A program made the translations under genes and the position numbers. From positions 1-49,806 of the forward strand of contig NZ_BNBS01000057.1 of assembly GCF_014656075.1 (NCBI RefSeq): 49,806 bases of DNA, given 5' to 3'. The notes under the pieces are model-generated. The model worked only from the letters and a program-made list of their open reading frames with translations, made no database searches and was not told where the DNA came from. Shown here piece after piece: positions 17,259 to 25,814 of the stretch (position 1 is its first letter; each line of letters starts with the position of its first letter). This DNA comes from Streptomyces hydrogenans (lineage in GTDB: Bacteria; Actinomycetota; Actinomycetes; Streptomycetales; Streptomycetaceae).

Positions 17259-18611
17259 TCAGGCGTTCACCTTGCGGCGACGGGCGACGAACACCGCGCC
17301 CGCGCCGAGCACGAGGGCGGCACCGGCGGCGGCCGCCACCTGCGGCAGGACGTCGGAGGAACCGGTCGCGGCCAGCTCACCGCCGGTGGCCACCGGGATG
17401 TGCGAGGAACCGCCCTGCGGGGTGTGGCCCGAGGTCGCGGCGGGGGCCGGCGCGGAGGTCGACGGGGACGGGGACGGCGACGCGGTCTCCTCCGGCTCCG
17501 GCTCCGGCTCCGCGCCCGGCTCGACGATGTCGAACTCGACCTCCGCGTACTGCTCGCTGATGCCGCAGGAGCCGTCCTCGTTCTCGTACTCACCGGTGGT
17601 GAAGGCGATGCCCTCGCCCGCCGGCGCGTCCTCGTCCACCGTCAGGCGCAGGGTGACGTCGACCTTGCCGCCCTTGCCGATGGCGCCCAGCTCGATGGCG
17701 TCGTCCTGGAAGTCCAGCTCGGTCCACTTCGGGTTGGCCGCGGTCTTCCATTCGATGTCGAAGTACCGGTCGAGGTCCGGGTGCTCCTCGTCGATGTCCT
17801 CCCAGGACTCGGGCAGCTGCGCGGCGAAGAGGTAGGAGCGGACCGAGTCGAGGTCCCGGTCCGAGGTGTTCTTCACCGTGAGCGAGAAGTTCGCGCTGGA
17901 ACCGATGGTGATGGTCTTGGGCCCGGTGAGCGTGGAACGGACGGCGCCGTCCTCGACGCACTCCTCGAAATCGCCCTTGTCCTCCCAGAACGCGTCCACC
18001 GCGGCCTCGGCGGCGGCGAGCTCCTGCTCGGCGGCCTTGATGTCCTCGGCGAGCAGGCTGCCCTTCTGGGCGAGCGCGACCCGGGCGTTGTTCCACGCCG
18101 TGGTCGCCCGGGCCAGGCGCTCATCGGCGGCGGTGGCGGCGGTGACGGCCTCCGCGACCTCCGCCTCCGCGGTGGTGACGGCTTCCGCGGCGGCGGTCTT
18201 CTGCTCCGGCGTGGCGGCGGCGTCGGCCTCGATCGCCGTCAGGGCTTCCTTGGCGGCGGTGAGCACGGCCTCGGCAGCGGTCCTGGCCGTCTTGGCGTCG
18301 GCGACGGCCTTCTCGGCGGCGGCCAGTTCCTCCACCACCTCCTTGCCGAGGTTGCCGGCAAGGAGGTCGTTCTTCACCTGCTCCCGCTCTGCCTTCAGGT
18401 CCTCGACCTTCTGCTCGGCGGCCGCGTAGGCGGCCTCCAGCCTCTCCAGCTCCTCGAAGTCGGGGCCGTCCAGGTCGTCCTGCTGGGCGGCGGCGCCCTT
18501 CGACGTGGCCGGCTTCGGGGTGTCCGCGAAGGCGGGCCCGGCGGAGAGGAGCACGACGGGCGTGGTGACGGCGGCGGCGACGGCGGTCGCCAGGATGCGG
18601 CGGATCTTCAC
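17259..18611 (-). CDS. LAxTG-anchored coiled-coil cell-surface protein
   Basis: A 450-residue surface protein. It has a Sec signal (MKIRRILATAVAAAVTTPVV, cleavage near AGPAFA) and a long Ala/Glu/Lys-rich coiled coil (about 48-215: LEAAYAAAEQKVEDLKAERE). Next is a beta-sandwich domain (about 230-350: SSANFSLTVKNTSDRDLDSV) with two cysteines. A Glu/Pro/Ser/Ala wall-spanning stretch follows, then the sorting signal LAATG, a hydrophobic helix and RRRK at the C-terminus. LAxTG is the preferred motif of Streptomyces class E sortases, so the protein should be covalently attached to peptidoglycan. No sortase gene is in the window. The coiled coil would act as a stalk; its ligand is unknown. Confidence 0.88.
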   Translation of the reverse strand: MKIRRILATAVAAAVTTPVVLLSAGPAFADTPKPATSKGAAAQQDDLDGPDFEELERLEAAYAAAEQKVEDLKAEREQVKNDLLAGNLGKEVVEELAAAEKAVADAKTARTAAEAVLTAAKEALTAIEADAAATPEQKTAAAEAVTTAEAEVAEAVTAATAADERLARATTAWNNARVALAQKGSLLAEDIKAAEQELAAAEAAVDAFWEDKGDFEECVEDGAVRSTLTGPKTITIGSSANFSLTVKNTSDRDLDSVRSYLFAAQLPESWEDIDEEHPDLDRYFDIEWKTAANPKWTELDFQDDAIELGAIGKGGKVDVTLRLTVDEDAPAGEGIAFTTGEYENEDGSCGISEQYAEVEFDIVEPGAEPEPEPEETASPSPSPSTSAPAPAATSGHTPQGGSSHIPVATGGELAATGSSDVLPQVAAAAGAALVLGAGAVFVARRRKVNA

Positions 18612-18899
18612 GTGCGGGCCTTTTCCTGGTCAGGGAAGGGAAGAGAGAAAGGGGCGCGCGCCCGCGGAGTACTCACGCGGGGGCGACACCACCGTGATCG
18701 TAGGTCCCGCAGGGGCCCTGGGGCAGGGCCCGTTTCCGCAGCTCGGAGGCGGTACGGGCAGGCCCGGCGGCACAAACCGTCCGCACCCGGACAGTTGCTC
18801 TCTTCCCGGCGGGTTTCTCTGTGATCCATGTCATCCGTGCCCGACGGCCCGCCCCGTAACGTGTCCCTCACCGATCCTGCGAAAGCGAGGCACGTACCG

Positions 18900-20126
18900 A
18901 TGTCCGAGCACAGCCCGCTCGACCTGGCCGAGGGCGACCCCTTCGGCCCGCACAACCTCCCGTACGGCGTCTTCTCCACGAGCGACGAGCCCGGCCGCCG
19001 TCGGCTCGGCGTCCGCATCGGCGGGTACGTACTGGACGCGGGGGCCGCGGCGCACGCGCTGGGCTCCCCGTACGCCTCCCTGCTCGCGCAGCCGAGCCTG
19101 AACCCGCTGCTCGCCGCCGGGCGGACCGCCTGGCGGGACGTCCGGCGCGCGCTGACGGCCTGGCTGACGGTCCCGGCCCACCGCGCCGACGTCGAGCCGC
19201 TGCTGCACCCGCTGGACGCGGTGACGCTGCACCTGCCGTACGAGGTCGCGGACTACGTCGACTTCTACGCCAGCGAGCACCACGCCACCAACGTGGGCCA
19301 CATCTTCCGCCCCGACGGCGAGCCGCTCACGCCCAACTGGAAGCACCTGCCGATCGGTTACCACGGGCGCGCGGGCACGGTCGTCGTCTCCGGGACGGAC
19401 GTGGTGCGCCCCTCGGGCCAGCGGAAGGCCCCCTCCGACGCGGCGCCGGTCTTCGGCCCGTCGGTGAAGCTGGACATCGAGGCGGAGGTCGGCTTCCTCG
19501 TCGGCACCCCCTCGGAGCTGGGCACCCCGGTGCCGCTCGGCTCCTTCCGCGACCACGTCTTCGGCCTGACGCTGCTGAACGACTGGTCGGCGCGGGACGT
19601 CCAGGCGTGGGAGTACGTGCCGCTGGGCCCGTTCCTCGGCAAGTCCTTCCAGACCTCGGTCTCCGCGTGGGTGACGCCCCTGGAGGCCCTGGACGCGGCC
19701 CGGACCGCGCCGCCGGCCCGGGACTTCCCCCTCCTGCCGTACCTGGACGACGCGGCGGAGGAGGAGCCCGGCGGCTTCGACGTGCGGATCACGGTCGAGA
19801 TCAACGGCGAGACGGTGGCCGAGCCGCCGTTCTCCACCATGTACTGGACGGCCGCGCAGCAGCTCGCGCACATGACGGTGAACGGCGCCTCCCTGCGGAC
19901 CGGCGACCTGTACGGCTCCGGCACGGTCTCCGGCCCCGAGGTGAACCAGCGCGGCTCGCTCCTGGAGCTGACCTGGAACGGCCGCGACGCCATCGACCTG
20001 GCCGGCGGCAAGCGGACGTTCCTGGAGGACGGCGACGAGGTCGTCCTCACCGCGTGGGCACCCGGCCCGGACGGCACCCGGGTCGGCCTGGGCGAGGTCC
20101 GGGGCCGGATCGCCCCCGCGGTCTAG
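18900..20126 (+). CDS. fahA: Fumarylacetoacetase
   Basis: A 408-residue protein matching bacterial fumarylacetoacetate hydrolase over its length. Seen are the N-terminal domain (LPYGVFSTSDEPGRRRLGVR), the catalytic-domain block YVDFYASEHHATNVGHIFRP, YHGRAGTVVVSG, and the metal-binding acidic residues around DIEAEVGFLVG and LLNDWSARDVQAWEY. It cleaves fumarylacetoacetate to fumarate and acetoacetate, the last step of tyrosine and homogentisate breakdown. The ATG at 18900 is chosen because homologues begin with (M)xExSPLDLAEGDPFG; an in-frame ATG at 18828 would add 24 atypical residues. The gene is divergent from the LAxTG protein and converges on the dioxygenase gene, sharing a terminator. Confidence 0.95.
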   Translation: MSEHSPLDLAEGDPFGPHNLPYGVFSTSDEPGRRRLGVRIGGYVLDAGAAAHALGSPYASLLAQPSLNPLLAAGRTAWRDVRRALTAWLTVPAHRADVEPLLHPLDAVTLHLPYEVADYVDFYASEHHATNVGHIFRPDGEPLTPNWKHLPIGYHGRAGTVVVSGTDVVRPSGQRKAPSDAAPVFGPSVKLDIEAEVGFLVGTPSELGTPVPLGSFRDHVFGLTLLNDWSARDVQAWEYVPLGPFLGKSFQTSVSAWVTPLEALDAARTAPPARDFPLLPYLDDAAEEEPGGFDVRITVEINGETVAEPPFSTMYWTAAQQLAHMTVNGASLRTGDLYGSGTVSGPEVNQRGSLLELTWNGRDAIDLAGGKRTFLEDGDEVVLTAWAPGPDGTRVGLGEVRGRIAPAV

Positions 20127-20162
20127 GGCCGGACCCGACGGGAAGGGTCGGACAGGCCCTAG
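20123..20162. terminator. Shared terminator overlapping both convergent stop codons
   Basis: CTAGGGCC at 20123-20130 pairs perfectly with GGCCCTAG at 20155-20162, and inner bases (CCGAC...GTCGG) extend the structure. The fahA TAG and the dioxygenase TAG (complement CTA) both lie inside the outer stem. A symmetric hairpin like this can stop transcription from either side. Confidence 0.65.
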
Positions 20163-20983
20163 CCCACCCGCCAGAGCGCGGGGACGTTCGGCGGCTCCCA
20201 GCCCGTGATGGCGGTGTGGGCCTGGAGACAGACGTAGCCCACGCCGCCGTACGTGACCCGGTCGCCCGCCGCGTACGCCCGTCCGGCGGCCCAGGTGCCG
20301 CCGGGCGGGGTCGTGGTGGACGTGGCGGTGGGCGTCGGCCCCGGGTTCTGCGGCACGTCGATGACGAAGTCGAAGGCGGCCTCGCGGCCCCCGCCCGCGT
20401 CCCGCACGGTCATCAGGAGCCGCGGGTCGAAGATCGTGTCGGTGTTGTTCCGGGGCTCGTTCGGGAAGTACAGCTGGGTCGTGAGGATCGGCCGCCCCGG
20501 CGCCTGCACCTTCACGTGGAGGTGGCGGGTCCGGCCCGGGTAGAGCCCGGGGACGATGGTGGTGAGCTTGAACGACCCGTCCGCGCCGGTGAACTGGTGG
20601 CCGCGGAACTTGAAGCCGGTGTTGTCGTAGGCCCCGTTGTTGTCGGCCTGCCAGAAGTCGAGCAGCACCCCGGACACGGGCCGGCAGGCGCGCCCGAACA
20701 CGTAGCCGCTGACGGTCAGCCGGGTTCCCGCGCCGTCCGGGAGGCTGCTGCGCAGCGGCGAGTTGGGCTTGAAGTAGGGGCCCTCCATCTGCGGCAGGGT
20801 CAGGTCGTCGCCGTCGTCGCACTCCGGCGTGAGGTCGAGCGGCGTGCCGCCGTCGGTGAGGGTGCGGGCGAGCGCGGGGACGCCCATGAGAACCGCGGGC
20901 GCGGCCATGCCGGCCGCGAGCGCGGCGCGCAGCACGGCCTTCCGTGAGACGTGCCCGGTACCGGTGTTGCTCTCGCTGTCCAT
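20159..20983 (-). CDS. Secreted intradiol ring-cleavage dioxygenase with C-terminal carbohydrate-binding module
   Basis: A 274-residue exported protein. The N-terminus has SRKAVLRAALAAGMAAPAVL, a Tat- or Sec-like signal with RK rather than RR. The intradiol fold (about 50-212) shows the expected non-heme Fe(III) ligands: Tyr119 (NNGAYDNTG), Tyr148 (VPGLYPG), and His154 and His156 (RHLHVKV). A Thr/Pro linker (216-228) leads to a 45-residue CBM5/12-type module (WAAGRAYAAGDRVTYGGVGY and LWRVG). This architecture, an extracellular catechol dioxygenase tethered to polysaccharide, is known from lignocellulose-associated Streptomyces. It lies 40 bp downstream of an AraC regulator gene on the same strand, its likely controller. 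Confidence 0.92.
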   Translation of the reverse strand: MDSESNTGTGHVSRKAVLRAALAAGMAAPAVLMGVPALARTLTDGGTPLDLTPECDDGDDLTLPQMEGPYFKPNSPLRSSLPDGAGTRLTVSGYVFGRACRPVSGVLLDFWQADNNGAYDNTGFKFRGHQFTGADGSFKLTTIVPGLYPGRTRHLHVKVQAPGRPILTTQLYFPNEPRNNTDTIFDPRLLMTVRDAGGGREAAFDFVIDVPQNPGPTPTATSTTTPPGGTWAAGRAYAAGDRVTYGGVGYVCLQAHTAITGWEPPNVPALWRVG

Positions 20984-21023
20984 GTGCCTGGCTCCTCAGG
21001 TGGGGTCTGGGATCGGCACGAAC

Positions 21024-21947
21024 CTAGGTTCCCCCGGCGTCCGCTTCGATGGACGGAACGGGGCGGTCGTGGTGTTTTCGAAAGCCCCCCGGACTGGTCC
21101 CGACCTCCCGCCGGAAGAACCGGCAGAAATACGCCGGATCCTCGAACCCCACCCGCGCCGCGACCTGCCGCACGGACAGCGACGTGGCGATCAGCAGCCG
21201 CTGCGCCTCCCGCACCCGCGCCTCCCGCAGCAGCGCGGCGGGCGTCCGCCCGGTGCCGCCGCGCACCACCTCGTTCAGGTGCCCCGGGCTGACTCCGAGC
21301 CGCCCGGCGCACTCCCGCACGGACACCCCGCCGCTCCCGACCTCGGCCACGATCCGCAGGAACTCCCCGGCGACCCCCTGCGGCGGGGCCACGGGCCGCC
21401 CGCCCGGCACCCGGGCGGCCCGCACGAGCAGCACGTGCAGCAGCGACCGCAGCACCCCCGCGAAGCCGTCGTCGCCGCCCCGGTACTCCTCGGCGAGCTC
21501 CTCCATCAGCGAGGAGGTCCGCTCGTGCGCGGCCCCGTCGAGATCCACCCAGGGCCGCTCCCCGAGCCGCCGCAGCAGGTCCTCGTCGCCCACCCCTCCC
21601 ACCAGGAACTCGGGGGTGAACAGCACGAGCGACCCCTCAAGGCCCCGCACCCCCTCCCACCGGTGCACCTGCCCCGGCAGGATCACCCCCAGCTGGGGCG
21701 GCCGCACGTCGTACCGCTCGGCGTCGATCACGTGCACCCCGCTCCCCTCCACGACGTGCACGATCTCGTAGAAGGTGTGCCGGTGCGGATAGTCGGCCCG
21801 CGACATGGGCCCCATGGCGTCGAACCCCCCGGCGGCGAAGGGCACTTGGTCCGGCAACCGCAACTCCAGCCGATGCACCGGCGGCTCCCCCTCCCGAGCC
21901 TCGCCACAAGGCACCCCGGGTAAGACGGTGGTCCCGCGCACGAGCAT
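21024..21947 (-). CDS. AraC-family transcriptional regulator with N-terminal cupin domain
   Basis: About 307 residues. The N-terminal half is a cupin-like sensor (YPHRHTFYEIVHVVEGSGVH, PPQLGVILPGQVHRW). The C-terminal 100 residues are the AraC double helix-turn-helix (VSVRECAGRLGVSPGHLNEV, then LSVRQVAARVGFEDPAYFCR and FFRREVGTSPGGFR). I chose the ATG at 21947, with GGGGAGGGG immediately before it. A GTG at 21992 would add 15 residues but has no ribosome site; the start is uncertain. It is upstream of, and probably co-transcribed with, the intradiol dioxygenase. An aromatic effector would fit this context, but that is inference. Confidence 0.88.
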   Translation of the reverse strand: MLVRGTTVLPGVPCGEAREGEPPVHRLELRLPDQVPFAAGGFDAMGPMSRADYPHRHTFYEIVHVVEGSGVHVIDAERYDVRPPQLGVILPGQVHRWEGVRGLEGSLVLFTPEFLVGGVGDEDLLRRLGERPWVDLDGAAHERTSSLMEELAEEYRGGDDGFAGVLRSLLHVLLVRAARVPGGRPVAPPQGVAGEFLRIVAEVGSGGVSVRECAGRLGVSPGHLNEVVRGGTGRTPAALLREARVREAQRLLIATSLSVRQVAARVGFEDPAYFCRFFRREVGTSPGGFRKHHDRPVPSIEADAGGT

Positions 21948-22163
21948 CCCCTCCCCAACAGGTACAGACCATTCGCCCGTCCACGATCCCACGCGGACCG
22001 GGGCCTGTCAGGGGGCCGCTCACCGCCCGTGTCCACTCCCCCGGTCCAGTTCCGGGTGCGCCGAGGACGCGGGCGTTCGACGCTCCTCACGGTGGGCCCG
22101 GGGAGAGGCCGCCGTCGTCACAGGTGCAGGTGCGGTGCCTTCCCCTGCCGGAGGAGCACCTCC

Positions 22164-22520
22164 GTGACGTCCGCACGTCCCCGCGCCCTCAGGGACTCGT
22201 TCGCTCTCGTCGCCTCCGTCGCGCCGGCCCTGAGGGCCGCCGCGCCGGCCGCCTCCGCGGGGCCGGTCGCCCCGGTCGCCGGCGGGGACCACGGGTTCCC
22301 GCGTCCGGACCTGTACCGGACGTACGAGGCGACGAAGAAGTACCGCTCCGAGGAGAAGGCGATCGCCGACGGGTTCGAGCGGGACTTCGACGGGCCGGAG
22401 CCGGTCCCGGGCCTCGGGGAGGTCTACTCGCCGCACGCCTGGATCTACGAGGAGAACCCGTCCGGGGTCTTCGCCCCGTACGACCCGCGGGTGCGCTGCG
22501 GGCCCTGCCCGGAGCAGGGC
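22164..22520 (+). pseudogene. Truncated or degraded secreted protein facing the nuo operon end
   Basis: A GTG at 22164 with GAGGAG seven bases upstream opens a credible reading frame. It starts MTSARPRALRDSFALVASVA, with an Ala-rich possible signal, and continues with YRTYEATKKYRSEEKAIADG and YSPHAWIYEENPSGVFAPYD. The middle weakly resembles small secreted Streptomyces proteins with an A...Y.S...A.A.G pattern. The frame has no stop before the terminator hairpins of nuoN and would run antisense through nuoN for two kilobases. The original 3' end therefore appears lost. The end given is where the terminator begins; function is unknown. Confidence 0.4.
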
Positions 22521-22563
22521 GCCCGGCACGCGGAAGGGCCCGGCTCGCCCCCGAGCCGGGCCC
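22502..22563 (-). terminator. Tandem hairpins ending the nuo operon
   Basis: Two GC hairpins lie just past the nuoN stop: a perfect 12-bp stem (22536-22547 with 22552-22563, 4-nt loop) and a 7-bp stem (22502-22508 with 22514-22520, 5-nt loop). No U tract is present, which is usual for Streptomyces terminators. Confidence 0.75.
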
Positions 22564-22577
22564 CACTCCTCGACGGG

Positions 22578-24227
22578 TCAGCGGACGAAGACGCTCGCCT
22601 GGCTCGCCAGGTCCAGGAAGTACTGCGGCGCGAGGCCGAGGACCAGGGTGACGACCACGCCCGCCGTGATGGTGAGGGTGGTCAGCACCGACGGCACGGC
22701 GACCGTGGGGCCGTCCGCCTTCGGCTCGCTGAAGAACATCAGCACAATCACCCGGATGTAGAAGAAGGCCGCCACCGCGGAGGCGAGGACGCCGACCACG
22801 ACCAGCGCGCCCGCGCCGCCCTCCGCCGCCGCCTTGAAGACCGCGAACTTCCCGGAGAAGCCGGAGGTCAGCGGGATGCCGGCGAAGGCGAGGAGGAAGA
22901 CCGCGAAGACCGCCGCGACCAGCGGCGAACGGCGGCCGAGTCCGGCCCACTTGGAGAGGTGGGTGGCCTCTCCGCCCGCGTCCCGCACCAGGGTGACGAC
23001 CGCGAAGGCACCGATCGTCACGAAGGAGTAGGCGCCCAGGTAGAAGAGGACGGACGAGATGCCGCTGGGCGTCGCGGCGATGACGCCCGCGAGCAGGAAG
23101 CCCGCGTGCGCGATCGACGAGTACGCCAGCAGCCGCTTGATGTCCGTCTGGGTGATCGCGACGACCGCGCCGCCCAGCATCGTGACGATCGCGACGCCCC
23201 ACATGACCGGGCGCCAGTCCCACGTGAGGCCGGGCAGCACCACGTACAGCAGGCGGAGCAGCGCGCCGAAGGCGGCGACCTTGGTGGCGGCGGCCATGAA
23301 GCCGGTCACCGGGGTCGGGGCGCCCTGGTAGACGTCCGGGGTCCACATGTGGAACGGGACGGCGCCGACCTTGAAGAGCAGGCCCATCAGCAGGAGGGCG
23401 AAGCCGATCAGGAGGAGGACGTCGTTGCCCATCGTGTCGGCGAGCGCCGGGTTGACCGTGCCGACCGAGCCGTCGACCACGCCCGCGATCGTGGCGTACG
23501 AGACGGAGCCCGCGTAGCCGTAGAGCAGGGCGATCCCGAAGAGCAGGAAGGCCGAGGAGAAGGCGCCGAGCAGGAAGTACTTGACGGCCGCCTCCTGCGA
23601 CATCAGCCGCTTGCGGCGGGCGAGGGCGCAGAGCAGGTACAGCGGGAGGGAGAAGACCTCCAGGGCGATGAACAGGGTCAGGAGGTCGTTGGCGGCCGGG
23701 AAGACCAGCATGCCGGCGATCGCGAAGAGCGCGAGCGGGAAGACCTCGGTGGTGGTGAAGCCCGCCTTGACGGCGGCCTTCTCGTGGTCGCCGCCGGGGA
23801 CGGCGGCCGCCTCGGCGGCGAAGGAGTCGACCTTGTGGCCGTGGTCGGCCGGGTCGAGCCTGCGCTCGGCGAAGGTGAAGACGGCGACGATCGAGGCGAG
23901 CAGGATCGTGCCCTGGAGGAACAGCGCGGGGCCGTCGACGGCGATGGCGCCCATGGCCGCGATGCCGGCCTTGGTGGTGCCGTAGCCGCCGGCCGCGAGG
24001 CCGACGACGGCGGCGAACGCGGCGGCGAGGGCCAGGACCGACAGGAAGACCTGGCTGAGGTAGCGGCCCCTGCGGGGCACGAAGGCCTCGACGAGGACGC
24101 CGACCACCGCCGCGCCGAGCACGATGAGCACCGGTGCGAGCTGGGTGTACTCGATCTTGGGTGCCGGGATCTTGTTCAGCGGCTCGGCGGCCGTCGTCCA
24201 CAGGCTGTGGACAGCGAGGGCGTTCAC
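22578..24227 (-). CDS. nuoN: NADH-quinone oxidoreductase subunit N
   Basis: A 549-residue antiporter-like membrane subunit of complex I with about 14 helices. Conserved core seen: LFIALEVFSLPLYLLCALAR (the TM5 glutamate), KYFLLGAFSSAFLLFGIALL, FKVGAVPFHMWTPDVYQGAP (TM7-8 lysine region) and ITQTDIKRLLAYSSIAHAGF. It forms one of the proton-translocating half-channels. The GTG at 24227 overlaps the nuoM stop by 4 bp (GTGA). It is last in the operon and followed by two hairpins. Confidence 0.97.
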   Translation of the reverse strand: MNALAVHSLWTTAAEPLNKIPAPKIEYTQLAPVLIVLGAAVVGVLVEAFVPRRGRYLSQVFLSVLALAAAFAAVVGLAAGGYGTTKAGIAAMGAIAVDGPALFLQGTILLASIVAVFTFAERRLDPADHGHKVDSFAAEAAAVPGGDHEKAAVKAGFTTTEVFPLALFAIAGMLVFPAANDLLTLFIALEVFSLPLYLLCALARRKRLMSQEAAVKYFLLGAFSSAFLLFGIALLYGYAGSVSYATIAGVVDGSVGTVNPALADTMGNDVLLLIGFALLLMGLLFKVGAVPFHMWTPDVYQGAPTPVTGFMAAATKVAAFGALLRLLYVVLPGLTWDWRPVMWGVAIVTMLGGAVVAITQTDIKRLLAYSSIAHAGFLLAGVIAATPSGISSVLFYLGAYSFVTIGAFAVVTLVRDAGGEATHLSKWAGLGRRSPLVAAVFAVFLLAFAGIPLTSGFSGKFAVFKAAAEGGAGALVVVGVLASAVAAFFYIRVIVLMFFSEPKADGPTVAVPSVLTTLTITAGVVVTLVLGLAPQYFLDLASQASVFVR

Positions 24228-25810
24228 TTGGCCGCCTCCACGTTCTGGACGGGAACTTCGGGCTGGGGGTCGGTCCGCTGGACGTCCGACATCGTGTGCT
24301 GGACGGCCGGGTTGACCACGTCGGTCAGCGGCTTCGGGAAGACGCCGAGGAAGAGCAGGACGGCGATGAGCGGGGCGACCACGGCCAGCTCGCGCGGTCG
24401 CAGGTCGGGCATCGACCGCACCTCCTCCTTCACCGGGCCCGTCATCGTCCGCTGGTAGAGGACGAGGACGTACAGCGCGGCGAGGACGATGCCGGTGGTG
24501 GCGACGATCCCGGCCACCGGATAGCGGGCGAAGGTGCCGACCAGGACCAGGAACTCGCTGACGAACGGCGCGAGTCCGGGCAGCGACAGCGTCGCCAGAC
24601 CACCGACGAGGAAGGTGCCGGCGAGGACCGGCGCGACCTTCTGCACGCCGCCGTAGTCGCCCATGAGCCGCGAGCCGCGCCGGGAGATCAGGAAGCCGGC
24701 GACCAGCATCAGGGCGGCGGTGGAGATGCCGTGGTTGACCATGTAGAGCGTGGCGCCCGACTGGCCCTGGCTGGTCATCGCGAAGATGCCCAGGATGATG
24801 AAGCCGAAGTGGGAGATCGACGCGTAGGCGACCAGCCGCTTCATGTCCCGCTGGCCGACGGCGACCAGCGCGCCGTACACGATGCTGACGAGCGCGAGGA
24901 CGACGATCGCCGGGGTGGCCCACTTCGACGCCTCCGGGAAGAGCCCGAGGCAGTAGCGGAGCATCGCGAAGGTGCCGACCTTGTCGACCACCGCGGTGAT
25001 GAGGACGGCGACCGGGGCGGTCGCCTCCCCCATCGCGTTCGGCAGCCAGGTGTGCAGCGGCCACAGCGGCGCCTTCACCGCGAAGGCGAAGAAGAAGCCG
25101 AGGAACAGCCACTTCTCGGTGGAGGCCGCCATCTCCAGCGAGCCGTTGGCCCGGGCCTCGGCGATCTCGGTGAGCGAGAAGTTCCCCGCGACCGTGTAGA
25201 GCCCGATGACGGCAGCCAGCATGATGAGGCCGCCGACCAGGTTGTAGAGCAGGAACTTGACCGCCGCGTACGACCGCTGGGCCGCCGCGTTCTCGTCGGA
25301 GCCGCTGTGCGCGCGGTCGCCGAAGCCGCCGATGAGGAAGTACATCGGGATGAGCATGGCTTCGAAGAGGATGTAGAAGAGGAAGACGTCGGTGGCCTCG
25401 AAGGAGAGGATCACCATCGCCTCGACCATGAGGATCAGGGCGAAGAAGCCCTGGGTCGGACGCCAGCGCTTCGACTGCGTCTCCAGGGGGTCGGCGTCGT
25501 GCCAGCCGGCCAGCACGATGAACGGGATCAGCAGCGCGGTCAGCGCGATCAGCGCCACCCCGATGCCGTCGACGCCGAGCTCGTACCGGACGCCGAAGTC
25601 CCGGATCCAGGAGTGGGACTCGACCAGCTGGTAGCGGTCGCCGCCCGGCTCGAAGCGGGCGAAGACGACCCCGGCGAGCACCAGGGTGGCCAGGGAGACG
25701 ACCAGCGCCAGCCACTTGGCGGTGGTGCGGCGGGCCGCGGGCACGGCGGCGGTGAGGATCGCACCGACCGCCGGCACCGCTGCCGTCGCCGTAAGGAGCG
25801 GGAAGGACAT
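24224..25810 (-). CDS. nuoM: NADH-quinone oxidoreductase subunit M
   Basis: A 528-residue antiporter-like subunit with about 14 membrane helices. Seen are LFYILFEAMLIPMYFLIG (TM5 Glu), AFAVKAPLWPLHTWLPNAMG (TM7 Lys region) and GQRDMKRLVAYASISHFGFI, all typical of NuoM. It belongs to the membrane arm and takes part in proton pumping. It starts at ATG 25810, 4 bp after the nuoL stop, and ends overlapping nuoN. Its C-terminal tail (TDPQPEVPVQNVEAAK) is hydrophilic. Confidence 0.97.
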   Translation of the reverse strand: MSFPLLTATAAVPAVGAILTAAVPAARRTTAKWLALVVSLATLVLAGVVFARFEPGGDRYQLVESHSWIRDFGVRYELGVDGIGVALIALTALLIPFIVLAGWHDADPLETQSKRWRPTQGFFALILMVEAMVILSFEATDVFLFYILFEAMLIPMYFLIGGFGDRAHSGSDENAAAQRSYAAVKFLLYNLVGGLIMLAAVIGLYTVAGNFSLTEIAEARANGSLEMAASTEKWLFLGFFFAFAVKAPLWPLHTWLPNAMGEATAPVAVLITAVVDKVGTFAMLRYCLGLFPEASKWATPAIVVLALVSIVYGALVAVGQRDMKRLVAYASISHFGFIILGIFAMTSQGQSGATLYMVNHGISTAALMLVAGFLISRRGSRLMGDYGGVQKVAPVLAGTFLVGGLATLSLPGLAPFVSEFLVLVGTFARYPVAGIVATTGIVLAALYVLVLYQRTMTGPVKEEVRSMPDLRPRELAVVAPLIAVLLFLGVFPKPLTDVVNPAVQHTMSDVQRTDPQPEVPVQNVEAAK

Positions 25811-25814
25811 CGGG

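Noticed and set aside
22029..24458. 809-codon plus-strand frame across nuoN
   Set aside because: It is charged low-complexity sequence antisense to a well-conserved membrane protein. Only its first part, from 22164, looks like real coding sequence.
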